Source: Nocardioides albus (GTDB lineage Bacteria; Actinomycetota; Actinomycetes; Propionibacteriales; Nocardioidaceae). Taken from it: 64,000 nt of DNA. Of this stretch, positions 61,901-64,000 are shown one piece after another. The notes beneath the pieces are model-generated. The model was not told the DNA's origin. It did no database searches and saw only the letters and a program-made list of their open reading frames with translations. Each line of letters starts with the position of its first letter. Positions within the stretch are counted from its first letter, which is position 1. The translations under genes and the position numbers were made by a program. The DNA is taken from assembly GCF_014648255.1 (NCBI RefSeq), contig NZ_BMQT01000001.1, positions 434,001 through 498,000 of the forward strand. The letters run 5' to 3'.

Positions 61901-62821
61901 CTACGCCTCCCGACGCCAGCGGTCGGGGGTGGTGCCATAGCGGGCCTTGAAGCGGCGTACTAGGTAGCCGGGGTCGGTGAGGCCGGTTCGGGTGGAGATG
62001 ACCGACAAGGGCAGATCCGTTTCGCGGAGGAGGCGGCGGGCTTCGGTGAGGCGGCGCTCGGTGAGCCAGTCGAGGAGGGTGCGGCCGGTGCGTTGGCGGA
62101 TGACAGTGGTGAGGTGGCCTGGGGTGTAGCCCAGGGTGCGGGCGAGGTCGCCGGCGGAGACCTTGGTGGCGTACGTCCTCTCGATCTCGTCGAAGACGCG
62201 GCTGACCAGCGGGTCGGGGGCGATGGGGGCGCTGGGGGCCAACCGCGCCGACGCGACCAGGAGGTTTGTGAGGATCGCGGTGACGGCGTCGTGGGAGCCG
62301 AGGCGTTCGGGGTGGCGTAGCTCGTCGTCGAGCTCGGTGAGCCACGCGTGCCAGCGGGGGCGCTCGGCCTCGGGGACCATGCCGAGGCGGCCGTCGGCGG
62401 CAAAGAGGGCCAGCAGCGGGTGGTGGGCCCAGGTGAGTGGGGAGATGGAGGCGAGGGAGGGGATGGCGTCGGGGGTGAACGCCACCGACCAGGCCCGCGC
62501 GTGGGTGAGCTCGGCCAGCGACTCCGAGGCGACGACCTCGCCGGGAGCCACCGCGTGGACCTCGCCGTCGCGCAGCGCCACCTGCTCGCCGTCGAGGTCG
62601 ACGGTGCCGCCGCCGCGCTCGACGTAGGCGAGGATCCAGAAGTCGTGGGCGTGCCGGTTGTCGGGCGGCAGGTGCTCGGTGTCGCAGTCGGGATCGAGGG
62701 GTACGACCCTGACGGCAGGTCTGCCAGGGCGCTGGTCCCAGGCGTAGACCGGGGTGCCGTCGGCGCGCACGGTACGCACGGCTCGAGCGAGCACCGAGGT
62801 CGAATCCGAAGAACGTCCCAT
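61901..62821 (-). CDS. AraC-family transcriptional regulator
   Basis: A 306-aa regulator. The N-terminal cupin-like sensing domain includes HAHDFWILAYVERGGGTVDLDGEQVALRDGEV. The C-terminal AraC domain has two HTH motifs: KVSAGDLARTLGYTPGHLTTVIRQRTGRTLLDWLTERRLTEAR and PLSVISTRTGLTDPGYLVRRFKARYGTTPDRWR. The ATG at 62821 has GGAGGGAAG upstream; a GTG at 62842 is the alternative. It is divergent from the methyltransferase gene and may regulate it. Confidence 0.92.
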   Translation of the reverse strand: MGRSSDSTSVLARAVRTVRADGTPVYAWDQRPGRPAVRVVPLDPDCDTEHLPPDNRHAHDFWILAYVERGGGTVDLDGEQVALRDGEVHAVAPGEVVASESLAELTHARAWSVAFTPDAIPSLASISPLTWAHHPLLALFAADGRLGMVPEAERPRWHAWLTELDDELRHPERLGSHDAVTAILTNLLVASARLAPSAPIAPDPLVSRVFDEIERTYATKVSAGDLARTLGYTPGHLTTVIRQRTGRTLLDWLTERRLTEARRLLRETDLPLSVISTRTGLTDPGYLVRRFKARYGTTPDRWRREA

Positions 62822-62874
62822 GTCGACCGACTTCCCTCCCACTGTAGATCCGCAAGATGTCCCATCGTGGAGCT

Positions 62875-63582
62875 ATGACCACCATACAGATCATCGACGG
62901 CCGCGCCGAGGGCGAACGGGACCGCCCGTTCCTCCCCGGCATGGGCCGCACCTGGCTCCTTCCCCTCTACGACCTCTTCACCCGGTTCGCCCGCGTGCGC
63001 GCGCTCCACGACCGGACGGTCGAGCTCGCCGGCATCTCGCCTGGGCAAACGGTGCTCGACGTCGGCTGCGGCACCGGCAACCTCTCCTTCTCGGTGCTTC
63101 GTGCCGTCCCGGGAGCCGTCGTCACCGGGCACGACCCTGACGCCGGCGCGCTGCGGATCGCCGCTCGGAAGGCGGGTCGGCGAGGCGTACGTCTCTCGCT
63201 GGTGCAGGGGTACGCCGACCGGTTGCTGCCCGAGGACGGCAGCGTCGACCACGTCGTCTCCTCGCTCGCGCTTCACCACGTCGACGACGCCGGGCGCGAG
63301 GGGTTCGGACGAGAGGCTCACCGGATCCTGCGGCCCGGCGGGCGGGTCACCATCGTCGACTTCGGCGCCCCCGACCACGGGCCAGGCCATGACCACGGCC
63401 ACAACCACCAGCACGGGAGCCGCCGCCACCGTGGGATGAACGCCTATACCGAGCGCAACCTCGACAACGGGATCGTCAGCCTGCTGACCGCCGCCGGGTT
63501 CACCGACGCCCGCGAGGTCGACCACATCGACCACCGGTTCGGCCCGATCACGATCGTGCAGGCGACTCGCGCCGCTGGTTGA
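62875..63582 (+). CDS. Class I SAM-dependent methyltransferase with His-rich loop
   Basis: A 235-aa methyltransferase. The SAM motif is VLDVGCGTGNLSFSVLRAVPG, followed by GHDPDAGALRIAARKA and the post-I block SVDHVVSSLALHHVDDAG. A histidine-rich loop (DHGPGHDHGHNHQHGSRRH) lies between strands 5 and 6 and could bind metal. The substrate is unknown. The last residues and stop run into an R1 repeat. The ATG at 62875 is preferred, but one at 62857 is in frame. Confidence 0.87.
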   Translation: MTTIQIIDGRAEGERDRPFLPGMGRTWLLPLYDLFTRFARVRALHDRTVELAGISPGQTVLDVGCGTGNLSFSVLRAVPGAVVTGHDPDAGALRIAARKAGRRGVRLSLVQGYADRLLPEDGSVDHVVSSLALHHVDDAGREGFGREAHRILRPGGRVTIVDFGAPDHGPGHDHGHNHQHGSRRHRGMNAYTERNLDNGIVSLLTAAGFTDAREVDHIDHRFGPITIVQATRAAG

Positions 63583-63697
63583 GCCGCGAGCACTCACGAG
63601 CGGTGTCGACACCGACACGGTTCTATCGAGCGGCCAAGGGACTGTGTTGGTCTCGACACGGATTCGTTCGTTCCTCACGAACCCGGCTCGACCGGCG
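63577..63697. repeat. Dispersed palindromic repeat family R1, copy d
   Basis: GGTTGAGCC at 63577, a decayed arm GTGTCGACACCGACAC, then intact GTGTTGGTCTCGACAC and GGCTCGACC ending at 63697. The half-site order is that of copy c (arms facing inward). It begins inside the last codons of the methyltransferase gene. Confidence 0.82.
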
Positions 63698-63769
63698 GAG
63701 CTCGGCCGACCAGCGGCGCCAGCCGCGTGGAGTTGCCACAAATCGTCGCAGGCAGGGCAGTCTGGCCCC

Positions 63770-64000
63770 ATGTACTTCCTCGGAGTCGACCTCGCCTGGG
63801 GCGTGCGCAGGCCCACCGGTCTGGCCGTCCTGGACGAGGAGGGCCGCCTCGTGCACGTCTCTGCCGCCAAGACCGACGACGAGATCGTCGCCGCCCTGGA
63901 GCCCTACGCCGACAACGACTGTCTGGTCGCGATCGATGCTCCCCTGATCGTCACCAACCCCACCGGGAACCGTCCGGCCGAGGCCGCGCTCAACAAGGAC
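63770..64000 (+). CDS. DUF429 family protein, 5' part (gene runs off the window)
   Basis: The first 77 codons are visible. MYFLGVDLAWGVRRPTGLAVLDEEG is the RNase H-like first strand of DUF429 with its conserved Asp, and DCLVAIDAPLIVTNPTGNRPAE is the second acidic block (AIDAPL) followed by the R-P-A-E motif. DUF429 proteins are predicted nucleases of unknown role. The 3' part is beyond the window. Confidence 0.88.
   Translation, partial: MYFLGVDLAWGVRRPTGLAVLDEEGRLVHVSAAKTDDEIVAALEPYADNDCLVAIDAPLIVTNPTGNRPAEAALNKD

Overview
The window is high-G+C actinobacterial DNA. Its housekeeping core is a long, mostly minus-strand block: groES-groEL with CIRCE operators, tsaD/rimI/tsaB/tsaE, alr, nnrD, acpS, glmS, glmM, rpsI-rplM. 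Together with the abundance of GTG/TTG starts and ATGA/GTGA overlaps, this suggests a Nocardioides-like member of the Propionibacteriales. That assignment is an inference from gene content and order; no 16S gene is present.

Layout. 0-4.5 kb: a cut DUF1684 gene, an amino-acid ABC permease that lacks its coupling loop, a secreted LVIVD-repeat protein divergent from a DUF305 lipoprotein, and a GH25 lysozyme. 4.5-7.5 kb: groEL-groES plus a secreted Asp-rich protein. 7.6-22.8 kb: a THUMP-like methyltransferase, then the t6A (tsa) cluster, alanine racemase, NAD(P)HX repair, holo-ACP synthase, GlmS, CoaA, GlmM and ribosomal proteins S9/L13. 23-26 kb: ornithine aminotransferase and an ECF sigma/membrane-partner pair. 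26-33.6 kb: a TetR-controlled Baeyer-Villiger monooxygenase/SDR pair, DUF402, a ThrE-like exporter, a YbdK-type carboxylate-amine ligase and a FUSC protein. 33.8-38.2 kb: a secreted HNH nuclease, an orphan beta-class DNA methyltransferase, a lipoprotein, Mug and a coiled-coil protein. 38.4-44.6 kb: a 1349-aa secreted subtilase and a 606-aa protein of unknown function.

The accessory part is 44.6-62 kb. It holds a DUF2975/HTH pair, an orphan TOPRIM protein, an HTH (AbiEi-like)/Fic pair with a perfect 16-bp inverted-repeat operator, a nucleoside-kinase-like protein and an arabinofuranosidase. A LacI gene is then broken at the edge of a defence island (about 50.8-59.1 kb). The island carries vsr, a DUF3883 pseudogene, a C5-cytosine methyltransferase and an overlapping operon of a MORC-type GHKL ATPase, a Z1-family helicase and a DUF4420 PD-(D/E)XK nuclease. 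This is a MORC-Z1 restriction-modification system. After it come TetR, a flavoprotein/XRE pair, AraC, a methyltransferase and a cut DUF429 gene.

Three themes run through the window. First, dispersed repeats: one palindromic family has inserted in frame into conserved proteins (NnrD, the permease, and shorter relatives in TsaB and GlmM). Second, many gene ends carry very long near-perfect hairpins with unrelated sequences. Third, a seven-unit 29-bp array of operator-like palindromes lies between a TetR-like gene and tsaD.
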